Shown piece by piece: positions 1 through 9,579 of a DNA stretch of 64,000 bases. The notes under the pieces are model-generated. The model was given only the letters and a program-made list of their open reading frames with translations. It searched no databases and was not told where the DNA came from. Each line of letters starts with the position of its first letter. Position 1 is the first letter of the stretch. The stretch comes from Alphaproteobacteria bacterium (GTDB lineage Bacteria > Pseudomonadota > Alphaproteobacteria > Micavibrionales > Micavibrionaceae): NCBI GenBank assembly GCA_016125135.1, contig WGMJ01000009.1:1-64000 (forward strand), read 5' to 3'. Both the position numbers and the translations under genes were made by a program.

Positions 1-526
1 CAGCGCCGACATAGCCCAGAAAGTGTGCTGTCATCGGCCCCATTTCATAGTGGCGGATTTCCCCCATCTCGATCGCAACACCGGGAAGGGTCGGGATGTT
101 CACCTCTACAACCGAAACTTCATCCCAGCTCAGATTGTCCTTGATTATAATCGCGTTATAGCCGGGGTTCTTTTTTGCTTCCTTCAAAACGCGTTTTATA
201 TCCCGCTCGTCAACCGTTACGATTTTTTGAACCTTTTCAAGAACAGCCGTTAGCTTGTCTGTTTGTTCAGGTGTAACTGTAAGTCGGAAGTTGCGACGAC
301 TTCCTGCCAGTAATTCTCCGTTACGATCGTAGATATAACCACGGCGCGGGGCAATGATGCGCATATTAATGCGGTTATCTTCTGCCAGTGTTTTGTACTT
401 GACTGATTCAGCAATCTGCAACCATGCAAGCCGTCCAGCCAATACACTGAGCACAACAGCCTGCCCTGCCGCAATCATAAAGGCACGGCGGGAGAAATAG
501 TCGTTATTTTCGGATCGGCTTTCCAC
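1..526 (-). CDS. mrdA: Penicillin-binding protein 2 (N-terminal part, cut by window edge)
   Basis: This is the amino-terminal part of the peptidoglycan transpeptidase of the elongasome, which crosslinks lateral-wall peptidoglycan together with RodA. Reading the minus strand from a GTG at 526 gives a short basic cytoplasmic end (SRRAF), one membrane anchor, then NRINMRIIAPRRGYIYDRNG, the standard PBP2 sequence at the start of the pedestal domain. The frame stays open to base 1, so the catalytic SxxK domain lies outside the window. No other good start was found upstream; an ATG ten or so codons later (near 479) is the alternative. It sits 21 bases after mreD, as the last visible gene of the mreBCD-mrdA cluster. 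Family assignment is firm; the start is less certain. Confidence 0.9.
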   Translation of the reverse strand, partial: MESRSENNDYFSRRAFMIAAGQAVVLSVLAGRLAWLQIAESVKYKTLAEDNRINMRIIAPRRGYIYDRNGELLAGSRRNFRLTVTPEQTDKLTAVLEKVQKIVTVDERDIKRVLKEAKKNPGYNAIIIKDNLSWDEVSVVEVNIPTLPGVAIEMGEIRHYEMGPMTAHFLGYVGA

Positions 527-547
527 AATGCAAGAATAGAAAGATAT

Positions 548-1096
548 TTAGAGACGGGAAAGACTTTTCTGCGAAGGCAGCAATTTATGTGGCCAATAAA
601 ATACCAACACCATAACGGGGTAAAGCAGAATCGTTGAAAGCCCTTGCCAGACATACGGCATCAGGAAGCCCGAAGCGGGAATATCACCAGGTCTGATCAC
701 CCATGAAACACCGGCAAAAAGCGCCTCGCTCATAATCACGAGTAAAGTAAAAGCCACTAACAAAACGGGGAAGGACTGCGCAAAAAGAAAGCGTCGCTGC
801 CGCCGCACAGTCCAACCAGCAAGCACCAGCAAAAAAGCATGCAGGCCCAGCGGTGCCGCCAGCAAGGTGTCCAGCAGCAGGCCACATAAAAAGAGCGCCC
901 ATAAAGGTAGCAATGTGGGGCGATAGAGCATCCAGTAAAAAACTGCGATCAGAAACCAGAAAGGCCGTAGCACCATATGATGCGGCACCGGCAAATCAAC
1001 AATCGAGAGCATGATCATGAGCGCCAGAAGAATATAAACGAGCGAAAAACGCAGCAAACGCTCTGCAAGGCTCATCTGGGAAGCGGTGCGATACAT
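548..1096 (-). CDS. mreD: Rod shape-determining protein MreD
   Basis: MreD is an integral inner-membrane component of the rod complex that links cytoplasmic MreB and periplasmic MreC to the peptidoglycan synthases. The 182-residue product is almost wholly hydrophobic with about five membrane segments and basic loops, and its length is normal for the family. It begins immediately after the mreC stop codon, so translational coupling is likely, and mrdA follows. The sequence of MreD is poorly conserved, so the call rests on hydrophobicity, size and position between mreC and mrdA. Confidence 0.92.
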   Translation of the reverse strand: MYRTASQMSLAERLLRFSLVYILLALMIMLSIVDLPVPHHMVLRPFWFLIAVFYWMLYRPTLLPLWALFLCGLLLDTLLAAPLGLHAFLLVLAGWTVRRQRRFLFAQSFPVLLVAFTLLVIMSEALFAGVSWVIRPGDIPASGFLMPYVWQGLSTILLYPVMVLVFYWPHKLLPSQKSLSRL

Positions 1097-1981
1097 CTAG
1101 TTGGAAGAAGCAGGTGTTGCAATGGCAGCAGGTGCAGGCGCAATAACAGGCTGAAGCACTGTTACGTAGGCGGCTTGATCAGGATGCGCTGCTGTCTTGA
1201 CAATGTAATTATCACCCTGCTTATGCACTGTGCCGATGAGCAGGCCTTCGGGCAGCATACCGCCACGCCCTGAGGTCAATAGCCGTGCGCCTTCTTCGAT
1301 AACCGTATTGGTTGGAAGATGGGCAAGGCTCAGCGTTTCGCCATTTGTGCCTGCAGCAACAGCCTGTATTGTTGTGTCTTCTACAACGGCTGGAATTCTC
1401 GAACTGATATCAGAGAGCAGAATAATTTCGGAGTTATTGATGCCTGCATTCAAAATACGGCCCAAAAGACCCTCTTCACCCATAACAGCTTGCCCCGCTT
1501 GTATGTTTTTCTCAGCACCAGCATCAAGCATGAGCGCGCGAATATAAAGGCCGTTATTTTCAGCCATAACACGCGCTGTTAATTGCGTATGTTCTACAGC
1601 TGGCAAAACTTTTAGCAGACCTTCGAGATTTTTGTTCTTGGTCTGGAGCAACAATGCCTTTTCGTACCAAGCGCGGAGTTTTTTGTTTTCGGCAACAAGG
1701 CGGGCATTCTCTGCCTTCATATTCGCCAGCCCTGAAATATCATTGACCCAGTCGGAAACAACCTGCATGGGGCGCGATATGGCAAATGCCACGGGAGCGA
1801 CCATATTCATGATGCTGACCCGCATCGCAGAAGAGCTGACCGGCTTTTGAAGTGAAAAGAGCAAAAGAATGGCTGAAAAACCCAATAAAATAGCAGGAGA
1901 GAAGCGGCGCAAAGCAACGCTTACTGAATATCCTGCTAGTCTTCCCCGGCGGGCCATTCTTCCTCGTAATGTTTGATACAA
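1097..1981 (-). CDS. mreC: Rod shape-determining protein MreC
   Basis: MreC is the bitopic scaffold of the elongasome and activates PBP2. The 294-residue product has a basic cytoplasmic end (about residues 1-25), one membrane helix (about 30-48), a coiled-coil stretch rich in Ala, Glu, Lys and Leu (about 75-115), and then the two-barrel periplasmic domain with typical phrases such as GLLGRI and SGRGGMLPEGLLIGTV. The C-terminal tail is Ala- and Pro-rich. It lies 83 bases downstream of mreB and abuts mreD, the normal order, and is probably co-transcribed with them. Confidence 0.96.
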   Translation of the reverse strand: MYQTLRGRMARRGRLAGYSVSVALRRFSPAILLGFSAILLLFSLQKPVSSSAMRVSIMNMVAPVAFAISRPMQVVSDWVNDISGLANMKAENARLVAENKKLRAWYEKALLLQTKNKNLEGLLKVLPAVEHTQLTARVMAENNGLYIRALMLDAGAEKNIQAGQAVMGEEGLLGRILNAGINNSEIILLSDISSRIPAVVEDTTIQAVAAGTNGETLSLAHLPTNTVIEEGARLLTSGRGGMLPEGLLIGTVHKQGDNYIVKTAAHPDQAAYVTVLQPVIAPAPAAIATPASSN

Positions 1982-2064
1982 ACGGCGGATTAGCCATTTC
2001 TATCATTCTAAATTAAAAGTCTTAACAAAACCAATACGTTACCCTTGCAACGTATCCGGCAAAG

Positions 2065-3144
<1,080 letters not shown>

Positions 3145-3164
3145 CTACACGAGGAATTAAGACT

Positions 3165-3197
3165 AAAAAAGCGCCTAAATCAAGGGACTTAGGCGCT
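3165..3197 (-). terminator. Rho-independent terminator of rpmJ
   Basis: On the minus strand, AGCGCCTAA and TTAGGCGCT form a nine-pair stem with a ten-base loop, followed at once by a run of six T. It lies between rpmJ and mreB and separates the ribosomal protein gene from the cell-shape operon. Confidence 0.9.
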
Positions 3198-3225
3198 AAT
3201 TCTTTATAATTTCAAGAGGCTATTC

Positions 3226-3351
3226 TTAGCCTTGGCGGCACTTCATCCGCTTCTTGATCTTGTTCAAAACATAAACACGGCCTTTGCGGCGGACAACAAT
3301 GTTATTGCGGTCACGTGTTTTCAGGGTTTTTAGCGAATTCACTACTTTCAT
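3226..3351 (-). CDS. rpmJ: 50S ribosomal protein L36
   Basis: Smallest protein of the large ribosomal subunit, bound to 23S rRNA. The start is the ATG at 3351, giving 41 residues beginning [17 protein letters not shown] and ending [10 protein letters not shown] longer open frame upstream has no support. The product is of the longer, zinc-independent type: only one Cys is present, and the four-ligand Cys/His set is absent. The gene stands alone with a consensus-like promoter upstream and a strong terminator downstream, as in many alphaproteobacteria. Confidence 0.96.
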   Translation of the reverse strand: MKVVNSLKTLKTRDRNNIVVRRKGRVYVLNKIKKRMKCRQG

Positions 3352-3392
3352 AATAGACCTCAAAATCCTCGGGAATCTTGTTTCAGGGGCCT

Positions 3393-3422
3393 GTTTTATC
3401 GGCAGAGGGCCTTTTTTGTCAA
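3393..3422 (-). promoter_or_regulatory. Predicted sigma-70 type promoter of rpmJ
   Basis: Minus strand TTGACA (3417-3422) and TAAAAC (3393-3398) are separated by 18 bases; ATAAAA one base earlier gives 17. The transcript would start some 35 bases before the rpmJ ATG. Confidence 0.6.
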
Positions 3423-3460
3423 GGGTTTTCACTATAATATAGGCTAGAAAGTCCTGATTC

Positions 3461-4687
3461 ATGCCCGAAAACAAGCGGTTATCGAAAGCAAAAGCCGGCG
3501 AGACCATCCTGAAACAGGGGGATCGCGGTGGATTTGCCTATATGATTGAATCCGGCTCTGTCGAGATTTCCCTGACCCTGCCCTCGGGCCAGCCCCACCA
3601 TGTCGGGGAACGTGGGGCCGGGTCAATTATCGGGGAAATGGCCTTAATTGACGATGCGCCCCGCACGGCCACTGTAACCGCCCTGACGGACTGCACCCTT
3701 GTTGAAATTACCCGTGATGATTTTACCCGCCGCCTGAACCATTCCGACCCGATCGTCCAGTTGATTATGCAGGTGATTACAACCCGCTACCGCGATATGG
3801 TTCACCGTGTGAAGGGGCTGGATGAAATTGGCGGCATGGCGCTACCCGATATTGTCAGCCGCGAGCAACAACACCCGCATGAGAATATTGTGCAGTCCAT
3901 TCGCCTTGAAAACGAATTGAAAGAAGCGCTGCATAACCGCGACCTTAAACTGCATTACCAGCCAATTATCGATTTTTCAACTGGTGCTGTCAGTGGTTTT
4001 GAAGCGCTGATGCGCTGGACGCACAAAGAACGTGGCTTTATTTCCCCCGCAATCTTTATTCCGATTGCCGAAGAAAGCGGCCTGATTGTTGATATAAACC
4101 ACTGGGCGCTGGAAGAAGCCTGTAGTGCTTTAAAGCGTTTAATGACGGCCACGGGGCACTCCTACATCATGAGTGTTAATTTCAGTAGTGAGGAGTTTGC
4201 GCAAGCCGATTTTGTATCTAAACTTGAAGAAACAATCCGACACGCCGGTGTACAGCCCCGCCATGTCCAGATTGAAATTACCGAGCGCCTTTTCATGGCG
4301 AATCCTGAAAAAGTCCGCGAACAGCTTGAGGCCTGCCAAAAGATGGGCTGCCTAATAGCGATTGACGATTTCGGGACTGGTTATTCATCCCTCAGCTACC
4401 TCCATTACTTCCCGATTGATGTGCTTAAAATCGATCAGGCTTTTATCCGCAATCTGCTTCAGGCCGGTAACCGCAAGATGGAGCTGATCAAGGGCGTTAT
4501 CAATCTGGGCAAATCCATGGGCATGAAGGTTGTGGCCGAGGGCGTTGAAACCGAGGACGAGGCCCGCACCCTGACCGGCATGGGCTGTGACTGTGCGCAG
4601 GGCTATTTTTACGCCAAGCCCCTCCCCGAGGCAGATACATTAAAAAATTTGAACGAATGGCAGCCAAAAGTTCTGAAAACGGCATAA
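3461..4687 (+). CDS. Cyclic-nucleotide-binding/EAL c-di-GMP phosphodiesterase
   Basis: The 408-residue soluble protein has an N-terminal cyclic-nucleotide-binding (CRP-like) domain at about residues 5-115, with the [19 protein letters not shown] phosphate-binding cassette. A linker of about 40 residues leads to a full EAL domain (about 155-400). The EAL catalytic set is present: E of FEALMRW (about residue 181), N of SVNFS, E of EITERLF, DD of [11 protein letters not shown] and D of LKIDQAF, E of VAEGVE and Q of QGYF. It should therefore hydrolyse c-di-GMP to pGpG under control of cAMP or cGMP; both points are inferred from motifs. It is divergent from rpmJ and precedes the FecR-RTX gene on the same strand. 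A TATAAT at 3433-3438 may serve as its -10, with no clear -35. Confidence 0.9.
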   Translation: MPENKRLSKAKAGETILKQGDRGGFAYMIESGSVEISLTLPSGQPHHVGERGAGSIIGEMALIDDAPRTATVTALTDCTLVEITRDDFTRRLNHSDPIVQLIMQVITTRYRDMVHRVKGLDEIGGMALPDIVSREQQHPHENIVQSIRLENELKEALHNRDLKLHYQPIIDFSTGAVSGFEALMRWTHKERGFISPAIFIPIAEESGLIVDINHWALEEACSALKRLMTATGHSYIMSVNFSSEEFAQADFVSKLEETIRHAGVQPRHVQIEITERLFMANPEKVREQLEACQKMGCLIAIDDFGTGYSSLSYLHYFPIDVLKIDQAFIRNLLQAGNRKMELIKGVINLGKSMGMKVVAEGVETEDEARTLTGMGCDCAQGYFYAKPLPEADTLKNLNEWQPKVLKTA

Positions 4688-4764
4688 AATCAACGTTTTT
4701 TACCCCCCTAAACTATCTAAAATTCTAGGTAAAATTTAGGCTAAATCAACGGACTCACTGTTAT

Positions 4765-4770
4765 TATAAT
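4765..4770 (+). promoter_or_regulatory. Possible -10 element of the FecR-RTX gene
   Basis: A perfect TATAAT lies 47 bases before the start codon in an AT-rich gap (4688-4816). No convincing -35 is present at the expected distance, so the promoter may need an activator. A weak ribosome site (AAGGG) precedes the ATG. Confidence 0.35.
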
Positions 4771-4816
4771 ATCTGGGTAGGACTTTAATTCATTTAAAGG
4801 CAAGGGGCTTTAAGGG

Positions 4817-7342
4817 ATGACACAAGACACAGCACCAATCGGCGAAGTACAGGAAATTAAAGGCGCAGCAAGCGTGACGCGCGCTGATGGTAGCGAGGAA
4901 AAACTGGAATCCGGTAGCCCGATTTATCAGGGCGATATTGTCCATACAGATTCTGACGGCGCTGTAAATATTGCTTTTGTTGATGAAAGTACATTTGCCG
5001 TTTCAAAAGATGCCGACCTGAAGATTGATAATTTCGTTTACAACGCAGGCACAACCGACAGCAAAACAGAATTTTCTGTTTTGCGCGGTATTTTCGTTTA
5101 CCAGAGTGGTGAAGTAGGTCAGGCAGACCCTGATGACGTTTCGATTAATACACCGATCGGTTCGATTGGTATTCGCGGAACAACAATTGCCGGTGACATC
5201 AAGCCAGCTGGTGAAGAAAGTTCTATTTCGCTGGTAGACGGCGCTATTGTGGTGCGTAACGAGACTGGCGAAGTTGTGCTTGATCAACAATATGAAACAG
5301 TCCAGTTAAGTGACATGAATCAGCCCATCCAGAATATGGGGGTTGCACCACCACAAACACTGAACGACAACTATAATGTCCTTCGCTCTGTTGCACCTAA
5401 TTTCTTCTCGACGCTTGACCAATCCTCACGCAATGATGGTACAACTCAGGATAATTCTCCATCAGGTGAAGCAGTCCCTGAAGATGGTGCCGAAGGCGAG
5501 CAAGATGCAAATGCCGCACAAGCCGATGCTGATGAGGCACAAGGTGATCAGGCACAGGAACAGCGTGATATTGCACAAACAATTGAAGCAGACGAAACAT
5601 TGCGCCAAGTCGACACACAGAAGCAAGGCGGTACAACAACCGAAGCCGCACATGACGGTCTTGCTGTAGATGCAGGCGGGACTGTAGCAACAAGCGGCTT
5701 AGGACAAACCCAACCATTGGCGAGCCTACGCTCGTTTGACCCGTCAACCAATGTTTTGAAAGCCACGACAACAGATACCGTGACTACACGTATCACACCA
5801 CCACCTGCGGACTTCAAGTTCAAGCTTGATTTCAATTCATTCAACGAAAATACAGCGGGTGGGACTGTTATCGGCAAAGTCATTGCTGATGGCACGACAA
5901 ACATGAGCAATGTTACTTTTACGCTGGCCAATCACCCGATGTACGGAACCCTGCCGCTGACAATCGATAGCGCTGGTAATATTGTGGTTCAAACAAATAA
6001 CCTGTTTAACCATGAAACCCTTTCGCAAATCGGCCTCAGCATTACAGCTACGCGTGGAACAGAAACCTTTACATTCAACCCTCTTCTAGGCATTAATGAT
6101 ATAAACGATGCCCCTAAACTGACAGGTGATGGCAGCACAATAAACAAAGGTGCCGTTCAGGATGAAAGCCTGACAACGGTAAGCAATATATTCCAATACT
6201 TCCAGGACGAAGATACATCCGCCAACCTGAAGATTACGGGATATGATTTCGAGTTTTTCACAACACAGGGCATGACAGCAGGAACAAGCGCTGGCGGCCT
6301 TAACCCCGGGCAGTACTTCTTGAACACCACCACAGGTGACCTGACGATACGCTGGTATGATACAACGCTGAATGATGCAGAGAATATACAGCTTAATATC
6401 AAAGCGATTGATGGTGATGGGGCAAATGTTACACAGGCCTTTACATTCCAGTTGCAGAATACCGTTTACAGGGATTTTGCAGGCGGGAACACCTATGTCC
6501 TTGATACAGGCGTAACGCCAAACATCAAGAAAATCTATATGGGGGAGGGCAATGATCACGTTACCGTTAACGGTACGACAGGCATTGAAGTTGATGCCGG
6601 CACAGGTGATGACCAAGTTATCATCACTAACTATTCGTCAAACGCGATAGTTCATGGCGGTAGCGGTCAGGATAGCATCAATGTATCTATGAGCACAGGC
6701 GTTACTGTGAACAGCGGAGATGATACTGATACGATTACTTTATATTCCGGCTCTAATAATGCCACTGTAAATGCCGGAGAAGGTAATGATATCATACACA
6801 ATAATTATACAACCGGCGCTGTGATACGCGGCGAAGGTGGCAATGATTATATCAGGCTTGAAGGCTCCAGCGCCTTCCAGATATTCGGCGGGGCAGGCAA
6901 CGATAAAATCGAAATCGTTGGCACCGGCGGCGCTGCAGCGCTTCTTAATGGGGCAACACCAAACTCTTTACTGATTAACGGCGGAGACGGGTTTGATATT
7001 TTAAAGCTTGGAACAGGTGGCGGTAGCGTTCTCGATTTCACAAGCATAGATGACTCCCTTATAAAAGATATTGAACTGCTAGATCTAGGGGGACAAAGCA
7101 TTAAGCTCAGTATCAATGACATTGTAAAAATGACAGACACAAATAACGAGTTGTTTATAAGGGGGTCTGGCAGTGTAATAATAGACGGACTTAATCAAGG
7201 TGACCTTAGCAATTCCACAACAAGAATTCAAAATGTTGATGGTACAGACCAGACATTCCACGCATACACTTACGGCGACGTCACCCTTCTTATTCAAGAC
7301 GGGGCCGGACAGCCTACACTTCAGATTCCAGGCGGCGTGTAG
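4817..7342 (+). CDS. FecR-domain RTX-repeat protein, probable type I secretion substrate
   Basis: The 841-residue protein has no signal peptide. In order it shows a FecR-like beta domain (about residues 8-130, with GDIVHTDSDGAVNIAFVD and INTPIGSIGIRGTTIAG), an acidic Gln/Ala/Glu-rich linker (about 195-265), two cadherin-like beta segments (about 335-560), and about eight RTX nonapeptide-type repeats at 575-731 (GEGNDHV, GTGDDQV, GSGQDSI, GEGNDII, GGNDYI, GAGNDKI, GDGFDIL). A C-terminal region of about 110 residues lacks repeats and ends in hydrophobic residues, as in many type I secretion substrates. Absence of a Sec signal, calcium-binding repeats and the exporter operon next door all point to type I export. 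It may act as an adhesin or matrix protein; no enzymatic domain was recognised. FecR domains usually occur in anti-sigma factors, but here there is no membrane helix. Confidence 0.85.
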   Translation: MTQDTAPIGEVQEIKGAASVTRADGSEEKLESGSPIYQGDIVHTDSDGAVNIAFVDESTFAVSKDADLKIDNFVYNAGTTDSKTEFSVLRGIFVYQSGEVGQADPDDVSINTPIGSIGIRGTTIAGDIKPAGEESSISLVDGAIVVRNETGEVVLDQQYETVQLSDMNQPIQNMGVAPPQTLNDNYNVLRSVAPNFFSTLDQSSRNDGTTQDNSPSGEAVPEDGAEGEQDANAAQADADEAQGDQAQEQRDIAQTIEADETLRQVDTQKQGGTTTEAAHDGLAVDAGGTVATSGLGQTQPLASLRSFDPSTNVLKATTTDTVTTRITPPPADFKFKLDFNSFNENTAGGTVIGKVIADGTTNMSNVTFTLANHPMYGTLPLTIDSAGNIVVQTNNLFNHETLSQIGLSITATRGTETFTFNPLLGINDINDAPKLTGDGSTINKGAVQDESLTTVSNIFQYFQDEDTSANLKITGYDFEFFTTQGMTAGTSAGGLNPGQYFLNTTTGDLTIRWYDTTLNDAENIQLNIKAIDGDGANVTQAFTFQLQNTVYRDFAGGNTYVLDTGVTPNIKKIYMGEGNDHVTVNGTTGIEVDAGTGDDQVIITNYSSNAIVHGGSGQDSINVSMSTGVTVNSGDDTDTITLYSGSNNATVNAGEGNDIIHNNYTTGAVIRGEGGNDYIRLEGSSAFQIFGGAGNDKIEIVGTGGAAALLNGATPNSLLINGGDGFDILKLGTGGGSVLDFTSIDDSLIKDIELLDLGGQSIKLSINDIVKMTDTNNELFIRGSGSVIIDGLNQGDLSNSTTRIQNVDGTDQTFHAYTYGDVTLLIQDGAGQPTLQIPGGV

Positions 7343-7353
7343 ATTAAGTTTAG

Positions 7354-9573
7354 CTACTTCTCTGTAGCAATAAAAACACCGTCCCAGTTTTGGGGCGGGT
7401 TTTTTATAAGCGCTGAAATACGCTCCTGCATCATGTCATAATATTTCTTAAACGGGGCAAAATTTTTCAGCTCCTCGCAATAGATCTGCGCGCGGGTAAA
7501 GGCCCCCTCCCTGTATGATTTCAGGAATATATCGTGCTTTTCTTTCCATGCCTTATAGTCTGGCTGGGCAGCATCGCTCTCATCGCCCCAAAGGGTGAAA
7601 ACGCGGGCCGGTTTTTCCTTACCCTTCACCTGAATAATATCGATTTCAAGAATGGCAAAATCTGCCACCTTCTTTGCAGTCTCCTCACCGATCAGCAAAT
7701 CGAGCCCGTAGGCTTTTGTTTGTCCTTCTAACCTTGAGGCAAGGTTCACCGTGTCACCCAATGCCGAATAGGCAAAGCGCTGGCGCGAACCCATATTGCC
7801 GACAGAGGCGAGACCTGTGTTTACGCCAATACCAGCCTGTAATAATTTTTTGTGGCCTTTAGCCAGCAATCCTTCATTAATAGGTGCAAGCGCCTTATTC
7901 ATTTGCAAAGCGGCGCGGCAGGCATTTGCTGCATGGTCAGCGTCACTTAGCGGCGCATTCCAGAAAGCCATCATCGCGTCGCCCATATATTTGTCGATCG
8001 TGCCGCGGTTCTTCATAACCAGATCCGACATAGGCGTAAGAAAATCATTCATCAGCTGGATCAACTCGGAAGGCGTTAGCGCTTCCGATACACCGGTAAA
8101 GCCGCGTATATCGGTAAACATGACTGTAATTTCCCGCGTTTCACCACCCAGTTGCAGCTTGTCAGGATTTTTTGAAAGCTCGCTGAGGAGATCAGGTGCG
8201 ACATAAAGTCCAAAAGCCTGTTTCACCTGCCTGCGTTCGGCCTCGACACGGAAATAGCTGAAGGTCGCCGAGAGAAGAAACAGGATAAAGACCGAGAGCG
8301 CACCATAGACAGGGTCAAACAACACGCCTTTCGTCAGGAATAGTTGCCACGACACCATAATAACAAGCGCTATAGCAATAAAAGACACAGCACCTGTTGC
8401 CAGCGCCCCCATAAAAGGGGCCATAAGAATAACGGCAAAACCCACGATAAAAACAAATAGCCCTTCCATATAAGGCACGACATGCGGCCGCAGCAGGTAT
8501 TTACCCTGTAAAATCTGTTCGGCAATATTTACATGTACTTCAACACCGGGCACAAAAATATCAAGCGGCGTAGAACGAATATCGCGCAAGCCCTCGGCAC
8601 TTGTGCCCACAAAAACAATTTTATCCTGCAGGCTCGGGGCTGCGTTGTTTAATACAGCGGCAGCAGAAATATACTCGCTATTTTCGATTTTGCGAAAATA
8701 CGTCCATATTTTCCCGTCGGCATCTGTTGGTATATTTGCCTTGCTACCAATTAAACCGACTGAAAGTAAATAAGCGGGGTCAAAATCCCCCACCTTTTTC
8801 GGTTTTTGCCAGTATATGTTTTTACCCCAGCCTTGATAGCCACGCACTGCCTCCAGTGCCAGCGATGGATACATTGTATCTTTGTAGTTAATGATAAGGG
8901 GCACACGACGGATAATCCCGTCTTGATCAGGTGTGGCAATAAAGCTCCCTGTGCCTGCAGCGGCATCTGCCAGTGGTTGTAAGTTGAGCGCCAACCCTGG
9001 GGGCCGATACAGGCTCCACATAATATTCTTTTGCTCGGTGTCTTCAAAACCGCGGGCAAACAAAACATCCTTGCGAAGCACCGGCATGCGGTCGGCAGGC
9101 GGTTCATGCGCGGCCGTAAAGCCAGTAACCACGCGCGATGATGCCATTATACTGCGCGCAAAAACATCATCATGGTCTGGCATCTCCGCAAAAAGCGGGC
9201 TGAGCGCATCTGCCTCTTCAACGCCTGCAATCTTTTGCCAGTTCTGCGGAGAGGTTCTGTCTGGTTCAGCGAATACCACGTCGAAGGCAATAACTTTTGC
9301 GCCCTGCTCACTCAGTTTCTCTACAAGACGCGCCAGAATAGTGCGTGGCCACGGCCATTGGCCAATTTCTTTTAGCGAAGCTTCGTCAATATCAACAATC
9401 TTGATGGCGTCTGAAGCTGGTCGCGGTTTCCAACGATTATACTGGTCAAAAACAGCGACCTGCAAACGTTGCCGCACAGGGTTTTCGGTGACTGCACTAA
9501 AGGCAAGCCCTGCCAGAACAAGTAGCAATATAACAAAGTGAACTGATTTTTTTAGCAGGAAGCGGCCAAGCAT
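7354..9573 (-). CDS. CHASE2-domain class III adenylate cyclase
   Basis: The 739-residue membrane protein has an N-terminal membrane helix, a CHASE2 extracytoplasmic sensor domain (about residues 30-340), three closely spaced membrane helices (about 355-445), and a class III cyclase domain (about 475-680). Both metal-binding Asp are present, in VMFTDIRGF (about residue 486) and DKYMGDAMMAFW (about 531), as are the transition-state Asn and Arg of NLASR. The Lys of DKYMGD and the Asp of ALGDTVN are the residues associated with ATP rather than GTP, so cAMP is the expected product. It is the last gene of the type I exporter operon, six bases after the HlyD-like gene. The sensed signal is unknown. 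Its cAMP could feed the cNMP-binding EAL protein encoded at 3461-4687; this is inference. Confidence 0.92.
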   Translation of the reverse strand: MLGRFLLKKSVHFVILLLVLAGLAFSAVTENPVRQRLQVAVFDQYNRWKPRPASDAIKIVDIDEASLKEIGQWPWPRTILARLVEKLSEQGAKVIAFDVVFAEPDRTSPQNWQKIAGVEEADALSPLFAEMPDHDDVFARSIMASSRVVTGFTAAHEPPADRMPVLRKDVLFARGFEDTEQKNIMWSLYRPPGLALNLQPLADAAAGTGSFIATPDQDGIIRRVPLIINYKDTMYPSLALEAVRGYQGWGKNIYWQKPKKVGDFDPAYLLSVGLIGSKANIPTDADGKIWTYFRKIENSEYISAAAVLNNAAPSLQDKIVFVGTSAEGLRDIRSTPLDIFVPGVEVHVNIAEQILQGKYLLRPHVVPYMEGLFVFIVGFAVILMAPFMGALATGAVSFIAIALVIMVSWQLFLTKGVLFDPVYGALSVFILFLLSATFSYFRVEAERRQVKQAFGLYVAPDLLSELSKNPDKLQLGGETREITVMFTDIRGFTGVSEALTPSELIQLMNDFLTPMSDLVMKNRGTIDKYMGDAMMAFWNAPLSDADHAANACRAALQMNKALAPINEGLLAKGHKKLLQAGIGVNTGLASVGNMGSRQRFAYSALGDTVNLASRLEGQTKAYGLDLLIGEETAKKVADFAILEIDIIQVKGKEKPARVFTLWGDESDAAQPDYKAWKEKHDIFLKSYREGAFTRAQIYCEELKNFAPFKKYYDMMQERISALIKNPPQNWDGVFIATEK
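7379..7406 (+). terminator. Rho-independent terminator for the FecR-RTX gene, inside the cyclase reading frame
   Basis: CCGTCCC and GGGGCGG pair (one G-T wobble) around a six-base loop, followed by T7. The hairpin lies within the last codons of the convergent cyclase gene (residues near NPPQNWDG), so the same bases code protein on one strand and stop transcription on the other. On the minus strand it is also followed by T5, two bases away, and may act in both directions. Confidence 0.75.
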
Positions 9574-9579
9574 AGCGCC

